Assembly (NCBI GenBank): GCA_030526155.1
Contig: JAUNDI010000003.1
Span: 79,456-130,572, forward strand
Direction of reading: 5' to 3'
DNA length: 51,117 nt
From: Bacteroidia bacterium
GTDB lineage: Bacteria; Bacteroidota; Bacteroidia; Bacteroidales; Marinilabiliaceae
The translations under genes were made by a program, and so were the position numbers. The notes below the pieces were generated by a model. That model saw only the letters and a list, made by a program, of their open reading frames with translations. It searched no databases and was not told the origin of the DNA. This document shows positions 1 through 9,078 of this stretch, piece after piece (within the stretch, counting starts at the first letter, position 1; every line of letters starts with the position of its first letter).

Positions 1-448
1 CATAGAGCAACAAAGAATCTCTATATAAAGATATCTTATTATAAGCCTTAAGAGTGTCAGAAGGCAAAGCATTTGAAGATACTGGTACTAAAATATGCGA
101 AGCGTGGATACGAGTTTTGAAGCGGGTGGATATCTTCTGCTTATATGCTTCCAACGCAGCAGAATCCACTAAATATGGTGCTATCAACTCCTCTTGATAA
201 CCCTTACACTCCTTTTTATAAGAAGACAATGTATCAAGATGAAGAGATTTAGCCTCTTGAACCTTCAGTTTATAATTAACATAAAGAGTCAGATAATCTT
301 CCCTAGGGATATATAGATTATTGATTCGACAATTTTTACGGAATAGATGTTCAAATTCCTCCTTGTCGAAATTACCCTTTTGAGCAAAAAGATTTGTAGC
401 CACCAAAACGGTGGCTACAAAAGGAGCTATTTTAGTATTAAATCTCAT
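1..448 (-). CDS. Parvulin-type peptidylprolyl isomerase, secreted (C-terminus outside window)
   Basis: The reading frame begins at an ATG complementary to 446-448 and runs off the left window edge after 149 codons. Residues 1-22 form a signal peptide ending in FAQ, so the protein is probably periplasmic. The region after it is helical and charged, like the N-terminal chaperone part of SurA/PrsA proteins. At about residue 116 the motif ASHILVP appears, which is how a parvulin (PpiC) domain usually starts. Expected role: cis-trans isomerisation of prolyl bonds and chaperoning of exported outer-membrane proteins. The start lies 2 bases after the stop of the GH31 gene, so the two are probably co-transcribed. 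The isomerase domain itself is mostly outside the window, so the family call rests on the domain edge and the architecture. Confidence 0.72.
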   Translation of the reverse strand, partial: MRFNTKIAPFVATVLVATNLFAQKGNFDKEEFEHLFRKNCRINNLYIPREDYLTLYVNYKLKVQEAKSLHLDTLSSYKKECKGYQEELIAPYLVDSAALEAYKQKISTRFKTRIHASHILVPVSSNALPSDTLKAYNKISLYRDSLLLY

Positions 449-450
449 AT

Positions 451-3324
451 TTATAATTTAACCTCAATCTTTTCACCTGCATACTCTACACGTACGCCCT
501 TGAGGTCGGCAAAATCCTTGTATTGCTTTTTACCATCAACGAGCACTACGTTGAAAGACCTGCTTTGAAGCATACCCTCGAATTCGCCGTTACGATTTTC
601 GATAGTAAGTATTTTAGAGGCCTCATCATAATGCATTGGAATAGTAGAGAATGCGCCATTCTCGTAATTGTAATTGGTATCCTCATCCTCATACAACTCA
701 TATGTAGCATCCTGACCAGCAAATACCAAGAGAGTAAGGTTATCAGCCTTCTTCTCATTAGACCACTGCATAACTGGCCCCATAGGCACAATCTGTCCGC
801 TACGTGCATAAAGAGGCATACGCTCGAAAGGAGCAGCTACATTAAGAGTCTCACCACCATTACTTACCGCCTTACCAGTGTAGAAGTCGTACCACTTAGC
901 CCCGGTAGGGAAGTATACGTCGATATTACGAGCCTTATATTCAGCCACAGGGCATACCATAAGAGCATTACCGAACATATATTGATATGGGATATTGAGA
1001 GCCTTCTCGTCTGAAGCGAAATCCATAACTAGTGGACGCATGATGGTATAATCTCGATGATATGTAGCGCCAGCCATAGTATAGATATAAGGCATAAGTT
1101 GGTAACGCAACTTTGTATAATATACTATAGACTCATAAGCAGGATGATTAGCTGGTGCTATATTCCAAGGCTCACGAAGAGGGAACTGGCCGTGAGCTCT
1201 ATAAAGAGGACAGAAAGCACCGAACTGGAACCAACGAGTATTAAGCTCACGCCACTCCTTAAGATCCTCATTCTCCTTGCCAGTTTCATCAAAAATACGC
1301 TGAGCTGCTTCATAACGAGCCTCAACACAGAAGCCGCCTATATCCATTGTCCAATAAGGAACACCCGAGATAGCGAAATTCTGACCAGCTGTTATCTGAG
1401 CACGCATATCCTCCCAACGAGTAGCGATATCACCCGACCAAGTAGATGTAGCATTACGCTGCTGACCTGCGAAACCCGAACGAGTGAGGAGATATACACG
1501 CTCATTAGGATTTGCCGAACGCTGGCCCTCGTAGAAGCCGAGTCCCTGCATTAAGCCATAAGCATTGAAGTATTTTGTTGATGGACCATAGTATGTAGGA
1601 CCACAAAGAGCCTTACGATATTCAAGATCTGTACAATCGCGCACATTAGGTTCTGAGGCATCTACCCACCAAGCATCGAAGCCTAGACTATAAAGGTGCT
1701 CATTAACCTGATCCCAAAATAGTTTACGAGCCCCAGGAGCATAAGCATCATAGAACGAGCCAAGATAACCAGGACCAATCCAATCCTTGATAGAATCTGT
1801 GATAGCCTGCTGATACATCCAACCCCTAGCATCAAACTCCTTATAATGGTCTGTGTTGGCATAGAACTTAGGCCAAACAGATATCATGATATGAGCATTT
1901 TGGTTATGAACCTCATCTACCATAGCCTTAGCATCTGGGAAACGTTGCTTATCGAACTCATGAGAACCCCATTGATCCTCCTCCCAATAGCTCCAATCTT
2001 GTACTATATTATCAATTGGAATTTGACGTTTACGGAACTCATGCAACACATCGAGAAGTTCGTCTTGAGTCTTATAACGCTCACGACTCTGCCAGTAACC
2101 CATAGCCCACTTAGGCATGATGGTAGCCTTACCTGTTACCTGGCGATAACCAGCCACAACCTCATCAGCATTATTACCCGTGATGAAATAATAATCTACT
2201 GCATCAGCCATCTCACTCCAGAAAGAGACCTTATTCTGCTCCACCTCCTCAACAGGAGACAAGACTCTCAAACCACAATATGATACATAACCATCAGGCA
2301 ACCACTCGATGCGCAAAGGCACACGCTTATTAGCCTCAAGATTTACGGCAAACTTATAAGAGTTTGGATTCCATGCTGTTCTCCAACGCTCTGGGACTAC
2401 GAGTTGGTTGTCGATATATATCTTCATATAACCTGCATAATACAAGTTAAATCTGAAAAGACCCGACTCAGCAGGCTCTATCTCACCTTCAAAAAGAACA
2501 TTTGAGCCAAAATAAGGGAAGCCGTCAGGAGTATTTACAACCTTATTTAGCTTCTGCTCCTTATCTAAATATTCAAAATAGAGAGAATCCTCACGACGCA
2601 CCAACACCTCACCATCTTGTGGCATATATGTACCAGTTATAGCGCCCTCTACACCATCCTTATCATAAAGTTTGAAAACCTCACCTAACTGCTGATACTC
2701 TCTAGGGTCGCCAAACTTACTATATGAATAATTATCCCAAAGGATAGCATAATTTTTACTAGATACAATAATAGGAACTGTAACTTTAGTATTATATTGG
2801 AAAAGATCCTCATTACGGCCCTTATAGTTCCACTCATCTGCCTGATGCTGACCAAGACCATATAAAGCCTCATCCTCTGGGGTATCCCACACCTGGCGAA
2901 TAGAGTATCCCTTTGTCTCCTCCACCTCAATAGGTGAGAATGTACGCTGGCTCTCGGAAATAATAGCATTACCCTCAGAATCCAAGTAAGATACCTTACC
3001 TGTAGCCTTAGAAACTAAGGCAGTAAGCGCAGAAGTTTTTACAGATACTACGTCCTCGCTCTCCTCAACAGAGAAATTAACACCATACTCTTGAGGTACG
3101 GCAATAAGACTTTCAGTCGTTGGGAATTGTTGATCAACAGGAATAGCGCTAACGTGAATAATCTCAGGCGCCAAGACCTCTAAACGAATCTTTTCTTTGT
3201 CGAGTGTAACTGTTACACCCTTACCATTCTGCTCTATGCCTTTGTGTGTGCATGACATCAGTGTTGCAGTACCTATTATTACGCCAAGTACCAACGCGCG
3301 AGCAGTAAATTTAACCTTTACCAT
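451..3324 (-). CDS. GH31 alpha-xylosidase/alpha-glucosidase lipoprotein with PA14 insert
   Basis: A 957-residue protein with a lipoprotein signal (lipobox LMSC, Cys25), so it is probably anchored in a membrane facing the periplasm or outside. An N-terminal GH31 beta-sandwich (about 30-220) is followed by a PA14-like insert (about 225-357) and a (beta/alpha)8 catalytic barrel (about 400-730). The nucleophile is Asp555 in WWVDASEP and the acid/base is Asp632 in GDIATRWEDM, so the active site looks intact. Beta domains close the C-terminus. The PA14 insert and the WWxDxSEP form match Bacteroidetes alpha-xylosidases that act on xyloglucan oligosaccharides, so release of alpha-xylose is the best guess; alpha-glucosidase activity is the main alternative. 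It diverges from the SusD-like gene across 144 bases and is followed closely by the isomerase gene. Confidence 0.9.
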   Translation of the reverse strand: MVKVKFTARALVLGVIIGTATLMSCTHKGIEQNGKGVTVTLDKEKIRLEVLAPEIIHVSAIPVDQQFPTTESLIAVPQEYGVNFSVEESEDVVSVKTSALTALVSKATGKVSYLDSEGNAIISESQRTFSPIEVEETKGYSIRQVWDTPEDEALYGLGQHQADEWNYKGRNEDLFQYNTKVTVPIIVSSKNYAILWDNYSYSKFGDPREYQQLGEVFKLYDKDGVEGAITGTYMPQDGEVLVRREDSLYFEYLDKEQKLNKVVNTPDGFPYFGSNVLFEGEIEPAESGLFRFNLYYAGYMKIYIDNQLVVPERWRTAWNPNSYKFAVNLEANKRVPLRIEWLPDGYVSYCGLRVLSPVEEVEQNKVSFWSEMADAVDYYFITGNNADEVVAGYRQVTGKATIMPKWAMGYWQSRERYKTQDELLDVLHEFRKRQIPIDNIVQDWSYWEEDQWGSHEFDKQRFPDAKAMVDEVHNQNAHIMISVWPKFYANTDHYKEFDARGWMYQQAITDSIKDWIGPGYLGSFYDAYAPGARKLFWDQVNEHLYSLGFDAWWVDASEPNVRDCTDLEYRKALCGPTYYGPSTKYFNAYGLMQGLGFYEGQRSANPNERVYLLTRSGFAGQQRNATSTWSGDIATRWEDMRAQITAGQNFAISGVPYWTMDIGGFCVEARYEAAQRIFDETGKENEDLKEWRELNTRWFQFGAFCPLYRAHGQFPLREPWNIAPANHPAYESIVYYTKLRYQLMPYIYTMAGATYHRDYTIMRPLVMDFASDEKALNIPYQYMFGNALMVCPVAEYKARNIDVYFPTGAKWYDFYTGKAVSNGGETLNVAAPFERMPLYARSGQIVPMGPVMQWSNEKKADNLTLLVFAGQDATYELYEDEDTNYNYENGAFSTIPMHYDEASKILTIENRNGEFEGMLQSRSFNVVLVDGKKQYKDFADLKGVRVEYAGEKIEVKL

Positions 3325-3364
3325 GTATCTACTAAATTATTGCGTATTGTTTTATATGCGATTG

Positions 3365-3394
3365 CAAATATAAACAAATATAAACACAATGCAA
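3365..3394 (-). promoter_or_regulatory. Bacteroidetes-type promoter for the GH31 gene
   Basis: On the minus strand the -7 box TATATTTG (3372-3365) lies 19 bases after a TTG -33 element (3394-3392). Box, spacing and distance to the ATG at 3324 all fit the Bacteroidetes consensus. Confidence 0.6.
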
Positions 3395-3436
3395 CATATT
3401 GTTTTATTCGTGCAACATATTTTAACTCTAATCGTA

Positions 3437-3444
3437 TACACTTG
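3437..3444 (+). promoter_or_regulatory. Possible -7 box of the SusD-like gene
   Basis: TACACTTG differs from TAnnTTTG at one base and sits 24 bases before the ATG at 3469. No clear -33 element is visible, so support is weak. Confidence 0.3.
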
Positions 3445-3468
3445 CAATAGAAGTGATTAATACATCTC

Positions 3469-6147
3469 ATGCAAAGGAACAAGATAAAATATCTACTATC
3501 GACCGCGATCATCGCCACGCTATTAGCCCTTGTAGGGTGCTCTGAGAAAGTCATAGATAAGAGAAGTCAGATCAACTACGCTCTCAACTACTGTTTGCCA
3601 GCGTTATCAACAGAAAATGCTGACACTCTATTCTTGAGGGCTTACAACAACTTTTCAGTTACATGTAATGACCCTACAATGCTCTCTATCGTCACGGAAG
3701 AGTGCAATATAAGGCATACCACAACAGACAATACAGCTTTTATAAGGCAACTATTCACACTAAATGAGCTCCCTACAGACAATGCTATTTGCGCTTGGGA
3801 CGATGCTAGAATATCAGACATCTGCCTAAACATACAGCCTCCACAGGATTATAACCTAAAAAACGCTGAAGGCATGTATTTAAGACTAATGTGTGGCATC
3901 TTAATTTGCAACAAATATCTATCGCTCAACGCTAATGATAGTATCTCAAAACTTGCTGAGGTAAGATTTCTTAGAGCGCTTAACTATTACTACTTGTTAG
4001 ACCTATTTGGAGAGGCTCCAATATTCAAGAGTTTCACAAAAGACGAAACAGTGGTATCTACATCGCTAGAGTTATATGATTTTATTGAGGATGAGCTACG
4101 AAATATCTTACCTTCATTACCAGAGGGTAAGTTGACATCAGATTTTGACGCTGAGTATGGGCATGCCAATAAGATAGCAGCTCACATGCTTTTGGCTAGG
4201 CTATACTTGAATGCCAAGACATATATCGGGAAAACCGAGTGGAAACAAGCTGCAAAAGAGGCTAAGGCAGTAATAGATGGTCCATACAAACTATCTGATA
4301 CACCACTAGCTAATCGTACCATGAATACCACATTCAGCGGTTATCAACTTCTATTCACTGCTGATAATGGTAGCAATGGGGCCAACTCTGAAGTAATATT
4401 CCCAATAAGGTTCGACACAAAGATGCATTCAGACATGGGCGGTACCACATATCTTGTTTGCGGAGCAACATCTGACGACACTCAATACCTCCCAAAGGTA
4501 AAGGGGCTTGGCGTAAATGGTAGCTGGCGCGGTAATAGAGCTCGTCCAAATCTCATTACAAAGTTCCTCCCAGACAGCACCCCAACTGATGCATACCATA
4601 CTACAATGACAAAATGGGCAGAAGACGATAGAGCGCTATTCAATTCAAAAAACCGCCACTTGAAGTGCCTAAGAAGATCTGACTTTGAAGACGGCTTCAC
4701 CGTGGTAAAGTTTGCTAATTTTTTTACAGCACGACTAATACCTATTACTTCAGACCCTATAGCAAGTGTAGATTTCCCTCTTATGAGACTTGCTGAAGCA
4801 TACCTAACCTTGGCCGAGGCACAATGGCGTATGGGGAACATAGATGAGGCTCTTAAGAGTATTAATATCATTAGAGAAAGAGCTCACGCAAAACCTATGA
4901 CCAAAATAGACTCAGCTGGACATGCCATACTTGACGAATGGGCAAGAGAGTTCTATTTCGAGGGTCGCCGTAGGACCGACCTCATCAGATTCGATTGTTT
5001 CGGGGGCAATAACAACTACCAATGGCAATGGAAGGGTGGGATAATACTCGGCCAAGACTTCGATGCTAAACTCAATAGGTACGACCTACCTATTGATTCT
5101 CTAATTATGGTATCGCCAAAGGTCAACAAATCTCTTATGTACTACATGATTGGCAAAGGCATCGGCGATAATAGTTGGAATACTGAGGGAGGAGATAATA
5201 TAGGTAAGGGCATAGCCCCTATGTGCATGGCGGATGAGAGTAAACTACATTTCTCCGACTGGTTCCCTGCAGATGCCGAATTTAAGATGTTTAGGAATTT
5301 CGACTCATGGGAAGAGCAGTTTGGTGCTGGAGACTATGCTGGAGAAGTTGCACATAATAATTCAAGTTCAAAGAACTTCACTATACCAAAGGCGGGCATA
5401 TATAGAATAACCCTCATACCATCAGAGTCGAAGGTAAACATAAAGCCTATACCATCATCAGAGGTAGAATCTCACGAAACACTCTTCTTATGGGCTAACC
5501 ATGGAAGACAAGTTATGAGGAGATACTCAAAGAGTGAAAATACCCATATATGGTACACTGATTTTGAAGCACAAGGTGGTGAGGTAGTATTGAATATCAC
5601 AAAAACCTCTTCTCCTAGCAAAGCTCCAATAGATTTAAGAAATTGCCTATTATATGGCATAAAATCCAATATTGATAATAGAGGGCATATCATACTTCAC
5701 ACAGAGGCTGTGAAACAGAGAATACGTGTGATATATAACGACATAGACAATTCTCTCTTCTCATATAAGCTAGAAGATTACATAACACCAGAGAACGAGA
5801 TACCTAGAGACATTAAACTTAAGATAGACTTGGACAATACCTATAGGTCGGATGCAAATGCATACGCTCTACGTTATAGTTTTGGTCTCCCAGAAGGGGC
5901 ACAAGTACGTAACATTAGGATAGGTCTTACTAGTGCCAAAGAGAATAATTTTGGCATAGAGGTATGCAAAATAGACAATAAAGACAGCAACCAAGAAGGA
6001 ACAACAATAGTCTACCAAGATAGGATACACAATATCATGAACCAATTGGGCGATATCGTCACATTCAAGTTTAGCATATCTGTTGAATTTACGCTCTATG
6101 GAGATATATGGAGTGCGACGAGCTATAGTTCAACGTTTTATGATTGA
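3469..6147 (+). CDS. SusD/RagB-like glycan-binding lipoprotein with SusE/F-like C-terminal extension
   Basis: An 892-residue lipoprotein (lipobox ALVGC, Cys24). Residues about 25-560 have the SusD/RagB layout: TPR-type helices, with sequence such as LRALNYYYLLDLFGEAP and the C-terminal MRLAEAYLTLAEA and REFYFEGRRRTDLIRF typical of the family. SusD proteins normally end near 500-600 residues; here about 330 more follow. Part of the extra region (about 590-670) resembles the surface carbohydrate-binding domains of SusE/SusF, with an FKMFRNFDSWEEQFG pattern and a strand GIYRITLIP. A further beta-rich part closes the protein. Expected role: capture of a glycan at the cell surface for a TonB-dependent transporter. 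No SusC partner is present on either side, which is unusual. The neighbour GH31 enzyme suggests a xyloglucan- or alpha-glucan-like substrate, by inference only. Confidence 0.8.
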   Translation: MQRNKIKYLLSTAIIATLLALVGCSEKVIDKRSQINYALNYCLPALSTENADTLFLRAYNNFSVTCNDPTMLSIVTEECNIRHTTTDNTAFIRQLFTLNELPTDNAICAWDDARISDICLNIQPPQDYNLKNAEGMYLRLMCGILICNKYLSLNANDSISKLAEVRFLRALNYYYLLDLFGEAPIFKSFTKDETVVSTSLELYDFIEDELRNILPSLPEGKLTSDFDAEYGHANKIAAHMLLARLYLNAKTYIGKTEWKQAAKEAKAVIDGPYKLSDTPLANRTMNTTFSGYQLLFTADNGSNGANSEVIFPIRFDTKMHSDMGGTTYLVCGATSDDTQYLPKVKGLGVNGSWRGNRARPNLITKFLPDSTPTDAYHTTMTKWAEDDRALFNSKNRHLKCLRRSDFEDGFTVVKFANFFTARLIPITSDPIASVDFPLMRLAEAYLTLAEAQWRMGNIDEALKSINIIRERAHAKPMTKIDSAGHAILDEWAREFYFEGRRRTDLIRFDCFGGNNNYQWQWKGGIILGQDFDAKLNRYDLPIDSLIMVSPKVNKSLMYYMIGKGIGDNSWNTEGGDNIGKGIAPMCMADESKLHFSDWFPADAEFKMFRNFDSWEEQFGAGDYAGEVAHNNSSSKNFTIPKAGIYRITLIPSESKVNIKPIPSSEVESHETLFLWANHGRQVMRRYSKSENTHIWYTDFEAQGGEVVLNITKTSSPSKAPIDLRNCLLYGIKSNIDNRGHIILHTEAVKQRIRVIYNDIDNSLFSYKLEDYITPENEIPRDIKLKIDLDNTYRSDANAYALRYSFGLPEGAQVRNIRIGLTSAKENNFGIEVCKIDNKDSNQEGTTIVYQDRIHNIMNQLGDIVTFKFSISVEFTLYGDIWSATSYSSTFYD

Positions 6148-6226
6148 ACAAAAAAAAATGCGATGAAATGCGAAACAATACAAAAAAAGTGTATATTCGC
6201 GGAAAATTCAAAAATACTACTGAAAG

Positions 6227-6448
6227 ATGTATTGGACACTAGAATTAGCATCTAAGCTCGAGGATGCACCATGGCCTGCTACAAAAGAGGAGCTTATTGA
6301 CTATGCAACTCGTTCAGGAGCGCCATTGGAGGTAATAGAAAATCTAACAGAAATAGAAGAGGAGGGCGAGATTTTCGAGACAATAGAAGACATCTGGCCT
6401 GACTACCCAAGTAATGAAGACTTCTTCTTTAATGAAGAGGAGTATTAA
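6227..6448 (+). CDS. DUF2795 family small acidic protein
   Basis: A 73-residue, strongly acidic protein. The core with WPATKEELIDYA and SGAPLEVIENL matches the DUF2795 fold, a short helical domain often predicted to bind nucleic acid, and the C-terminal EDIWPDYP with an acidic tail is strongly conserved in Bacteroidales. Its function is unknown. It lies alone between the SusD-like gene and a strong terminator. Confidence 0.8.
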   Translation: MYWTLELASKLEDAPWPATKEELIDYATRSGAPLEVIENLTEIEEEGEIFETIEDIWPDYPSNEDFFFNEEEY

Positions 6449-6486
6449 TTAGGTAATCGATATTTCAAAGCTATAACAAGCACAAG

Positions 6487-6517
6487 AATCGAGGGAGAAC
6501 ACCCCTCGATTTTTTTT
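6487..6517 (+). terminator. Rho-independent terminator after the DUF2795 gene
   Basis: A perfect 9-bp inverted repeat (AATCGAGGG / CCCTCGATT) with a 7-base loop is followed by a run of T. Confidence 0.85.
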
Positions 6518-6637
6518 ATTTATATAATGCCACTTTCGACCAACTACTCTTTGAGGAATATATTTTGCCAAAAAATATTGTACTTCAACATTCAAACTAA
6601 AAAATAACTACCTTCGCATTGTAGACACCAAAATTCT

Positions 6638-7564
6638 ATGTACGTGAAAAATACAACCAGTCAACGCTATATAAATCCTATGACGGATTTTGGCTTTAAG
6701 AAGATCTTTGGTGAGAAGGATATAATGATTGCTTTCTTAACTGATTTGCTTAATCCGGAATCACCGATTGAGGATATAGAGTTCTTGGATAAAGATCTAG
6801 TGGCAGAGTCGTTTGAGATGCGTGGCGTAATATACGACCTCAGATGTCGCACTGCCGATGGCGCAGAGTTTATCGTAGAGATGCAGAATAGGTATCAGTC
6901 AAATTTTAACGACCGTATCGTATTCTATCTCTCAAGATCATTCTCTACGCAAGAACGTAAAGGTGACCATGATTGGAATTACGAACTTTGTCCCGTTTAC
7001 GGAATATTCTTTTTAAATTTCCGTATGAACGGATTACAACAGCGAGCTAGGCGTACTATCCAGCTTCAAGTGGTAGAGACAGGCGAGGTATTTTCCACGA
7101 AACTGAAGGCCTTTACATTCGAGTTAGCCGACTTTAAGGGCAAGCCCCTAGAGTACCCTAAAGAAAAATTAGACTATTGGTTTTATAATTTAGCTAATAT
7201 GGAGACCATGACAACAAATTTACCCTTCCAGAATGAGCAACCTATATTCAACAAAATAGGTAGCATAGCTGAACTTGCCAATATGACAGCTGAAGAGATC
7301 TCTAAATATCATGTAAATATTGATACTGTACGTACTGCTAGGTGCGTCATGCGTTATGAGCGCGAGGAAGGACGCGCTGAGGGACGTACTGAGGGAATGA
7401 CCGAGGGAATTGAGATTGGAATGCAACGGGGTATAGCCAAAGGTAAAAACGATGAACGCAACGCCTTAGTAAAAGCAATGAAGGAGCAAGGGATACCAGA
7501 CGAGCAAATTGCTATCATTGCAAATATCTCTTTGAAAGAGGTTCGCTCAGTGCTTGACATGTAA
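6638..7564 (+). CDS. Rpn family recombination-promoting nuclease / PD-(D/E)XK transposase-like protein
   Basis: A 308-residue protein of the Rpn/TIGR01784 family. The N-terminus (YINPMTDFGFKKIFGE) is the family hallmark, and the nuclease core shows Asp67 (YDLRC) with Glu81-x-Gln83 (EMQ), the PD-(D/E)XK active site. The C-terminus holds repeated EGRxEG units (about 243-265) followed by a short helical end with GIPDEQIAIIANIS, which resembles the usual tail of these proteins. Rpn proteins of enteric bacteria make DNA breaks and raise RecA-independent recombination; activity here is inferred. Such genes occur in many near-identical copies in Bacteroidales genomes. It stands alone, with its own terminators on both sides, consistent with an accessory gene. 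Confidence 0.85.
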   Translation: MYVKNTTSQRYINPMTDFGFKKIFGEKDIMIAFLTDLLNPESPIEDIEFLDKDLVAESFEMRGVIYDLRCRTADGAEFIVEMQNRYQSNFNDRIVFYLSRSFSTQERKGDHDWNYELCPVYGIFFLNFRMNGLQQRARRTIQLQVVETGEVFSTKLKAFTFELADFKGKPLEYPKEKLDYWFYNLANMETMTTNLPFQNEQPIFNKIGSIAELANMTAEEISKYHVNIDTVRTARCVMRYEREEGRAEGRTEGMTEGIEIGMQRGIAKGKNDERNALVKAMKEQGIPDEQIAIIANISLKEVRSVLDM

Positions 7565-7595
7565 CATTGTTAACCTACATCTAAATATAAAAATT

Positions 7596-7627
7596 GCGAG
7601 CAACAAGCCACTACACTTGTTGCTCGC
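7596..7627. terminator. Bidirectional hairpin between rpn-like and thiF-like genes
   Basis: A perfect 12-bp inverted repeat (GCGAGCAACAAG / CTTGTTGCTCGC) with an 8-base loop lies between two convergent genes. There are no long T runs, so termination strength is uncertain. The arm sequence recurs near metK. Confidence 0.6.
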
Positions 7628-7651
7628 TATACATATAATCACCCCTTAACC

Positions 7652-8377
7652 CTACACGTTAAGCACATTAAAGCTCATACTCTTAGCATCAAATATTAGC
7701 AGTCTATCTGTCAAGAGCTGACCAATACCTAATATATACTTAATAGCCTCGGTAGCTTGAATCGTTCCGATAACACCTGGTACCACCCCTAAAATACCTA
7801 GCACAGCACACGACTGGCACCCAGCATTATCCTCAGCATCTGGAAAGACATCCCTATAGGTTCGCGCACCTGGCACCCAAGTCATAGTCTGCCCTCTAAA
7901 CTGCTGCACACCGCCTATGCTGAATGGCTTACCTAACTTTGTACATACATCATTTATGAGATACTTCGACTCAAAATGGTCTGTAGCCTCTACCACGAAG
8001 TCGTAACTTGCCAATATCTCTTCTGCATTCTCTTGCGTCAAAAAAGCATTATATATATCCACCTTCACATGTGGATTCAGCTCCTCTATACATCTCTTCG
8101 CAGATTCAGTCTTTGGCGTCCCTACAGATGCCGTAGTATGTATAACTTGCCTCTGTAGATTACTCAAATCTACATTATCTCCATCTACTATACCAATTCT
8201 ACCTATACCCGCCGCAGCCAAATATAGCAACACAGGCGAACCCAATCCGCCTGCCCCTACTACACAGATACTAGCCTCTTTAATGCGCTTCTGACCAGAG
8301 GGACCTACGCCTTCTAAATCAATATGTCTTAAATAACGCCTTACCTCTTCGTCGCTAAACTTTACCTTTTCTTCCAT
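7652..8377 (-). CDS. ThiF/MoeB/HesA family E1-like adenylyltransferase
   Basis: A 241-residue protein of the family that adenylates the C-terminal glycine of ubiquitin-like sulfur carriers (ThiS, MoaD). The nucleotide loop GAGGLGSP (41-48), Asp65, the arginine finger in LQRQ (Arg76) and the ATDHF motif (Asp133) are present. A CxxC pair (Cys187, Cys190) is present, but the protein ends at FDAKSMSFNVLNV, before the second CPxCG zinc pair that most relatives carry. No ThiS, MoaD or other carrier gene is nearby, so the pathway (thiamine, molybdopterin or other) cannot be told. It is the last gene of the recQ-coaD-comF operon, 23 bases after comF. Confidence 0.82.
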   Translation of the reverse strand: MEEKVKFSDEEVRRYLRHIDLEGVGPSGQKRIKEASICVVGAGGLGSPVLLYLAAAGIGRIGIVDGDNVDLSNLQRQVIHTTASVGTPKTESAKRCIEELNPHVKVDIYNAFLTQENAEEILASYDFVVEATDHFESKYLINDVCTKLGKPFSIGGVQQFRGQTMTWVPGARTYRDVFPDAEDNAGCQSCAVLGILGVVPGVIGTIQATEAIKYILGIGQLLTDRLLIFDAKSMSFNVLNV

Positions 8378-8400
8378 CTATTATCTCTTTATGTTTGTAA

Positions 8401-9078
8401 CTACTCATCAATAGAAAATGTCAATACGCCAATAGCTAAATCCGGCACCTTTTCTCTCATCGCCCTACAACAAGCGGCAAGAGTAGCCCCTGTCGTTAGT
8501 ACATCATCCACCAATGCTATCTTCCTATCTACTACATCTAAAATACTAGACTTAGAAACAAAGGCATTGCTCGACATAGACTCCTCTCTCTGTTCTGCGT
8601 TGCGAGTCGATTGCGACGATGCCCAAGAACGTCTCTTGAGAATATCTGTACGCATCTCTACGCCTGTAGCCTCAGATATACCTCTAGCTATCTCTGCGGC
8701 CTGATTATACTCTCGAGTAAACCGCCTAACCCAACTAATGGGAACAGGAACAATAAGATCAAAGAGGTGCGTCATTCCATTCTGCTTCATATATGCCCCC
8801 ACCTCAAGTCCCATATCATAGGCCAAATAACGATTATGATGGTACTTAAACTCATGAACCGCCTCTCGAACTATGCTGTCAGCTTTGGAAAATATATAAT
8901 GACTATACCCCCAAGATACTTCAGCTTTCTGCGCCATACGTTGCTCAGCAATATTCATCGTCTTGGGCAGCATGAAGGTACGCGCCATACGTTGCCGACA
9001 AGAGAGACATATCGCCTCCTCGTGACGTGTAAGTATCTCTCCACAAGAGATACACCTCTTGGTGGTAAAAAGAGACAT
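8401..9078 (-). CDS. comF: ComF family phosphoribosyltransferase-like protein
   Basis: A 225-residue ComF homologue. The N-terminus has a zinc-finger-like pair, CISCGE and CLSC (about 9-27). The C-terminal type I phosphoribosyltransferase domain has the PRPP loop KIALVDDVLTTGATL (about 187-201). In naturally competent bacteria ComF helps single-stranded DNA uptake and processing; in Bacteroidales the role is not established. Its ATG directly abuts the stop codon of coaD, indicating translation from one transcript. Confidence 0.88.
   Translation of the reverse strand: MSLFTTKRCISCGEILTRHEEAICLSCRQRMARTFMLPKTMNIAEQRMAQKAEVSWGYSHYIFSKADSIVREAVHEFKYHHNRYLAYDMGLEVGAYMKQNGMTHLFDLIVPVPISWVRRFTREYNQAAEIARGISEATGVEMRTDILKRRSWASSQSTRNAEQREESMSSNAFVSKSSILDVVDRKIALVDDVLTTGATLAACCRAMREKVPDLAIGVLTFSIDE

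Noticed and set aside
1846-2283. Open frame on the plus strand inside the GH31 gene
   Set aside because: It lies wholly antisense to a well-supported gene, has no recognisable domain and no promoter.
8378-9078. Evidence for a natural competence operon around comF
   Set aside because: ComF-like proteins are common outside competence loci and no other com gene is near.
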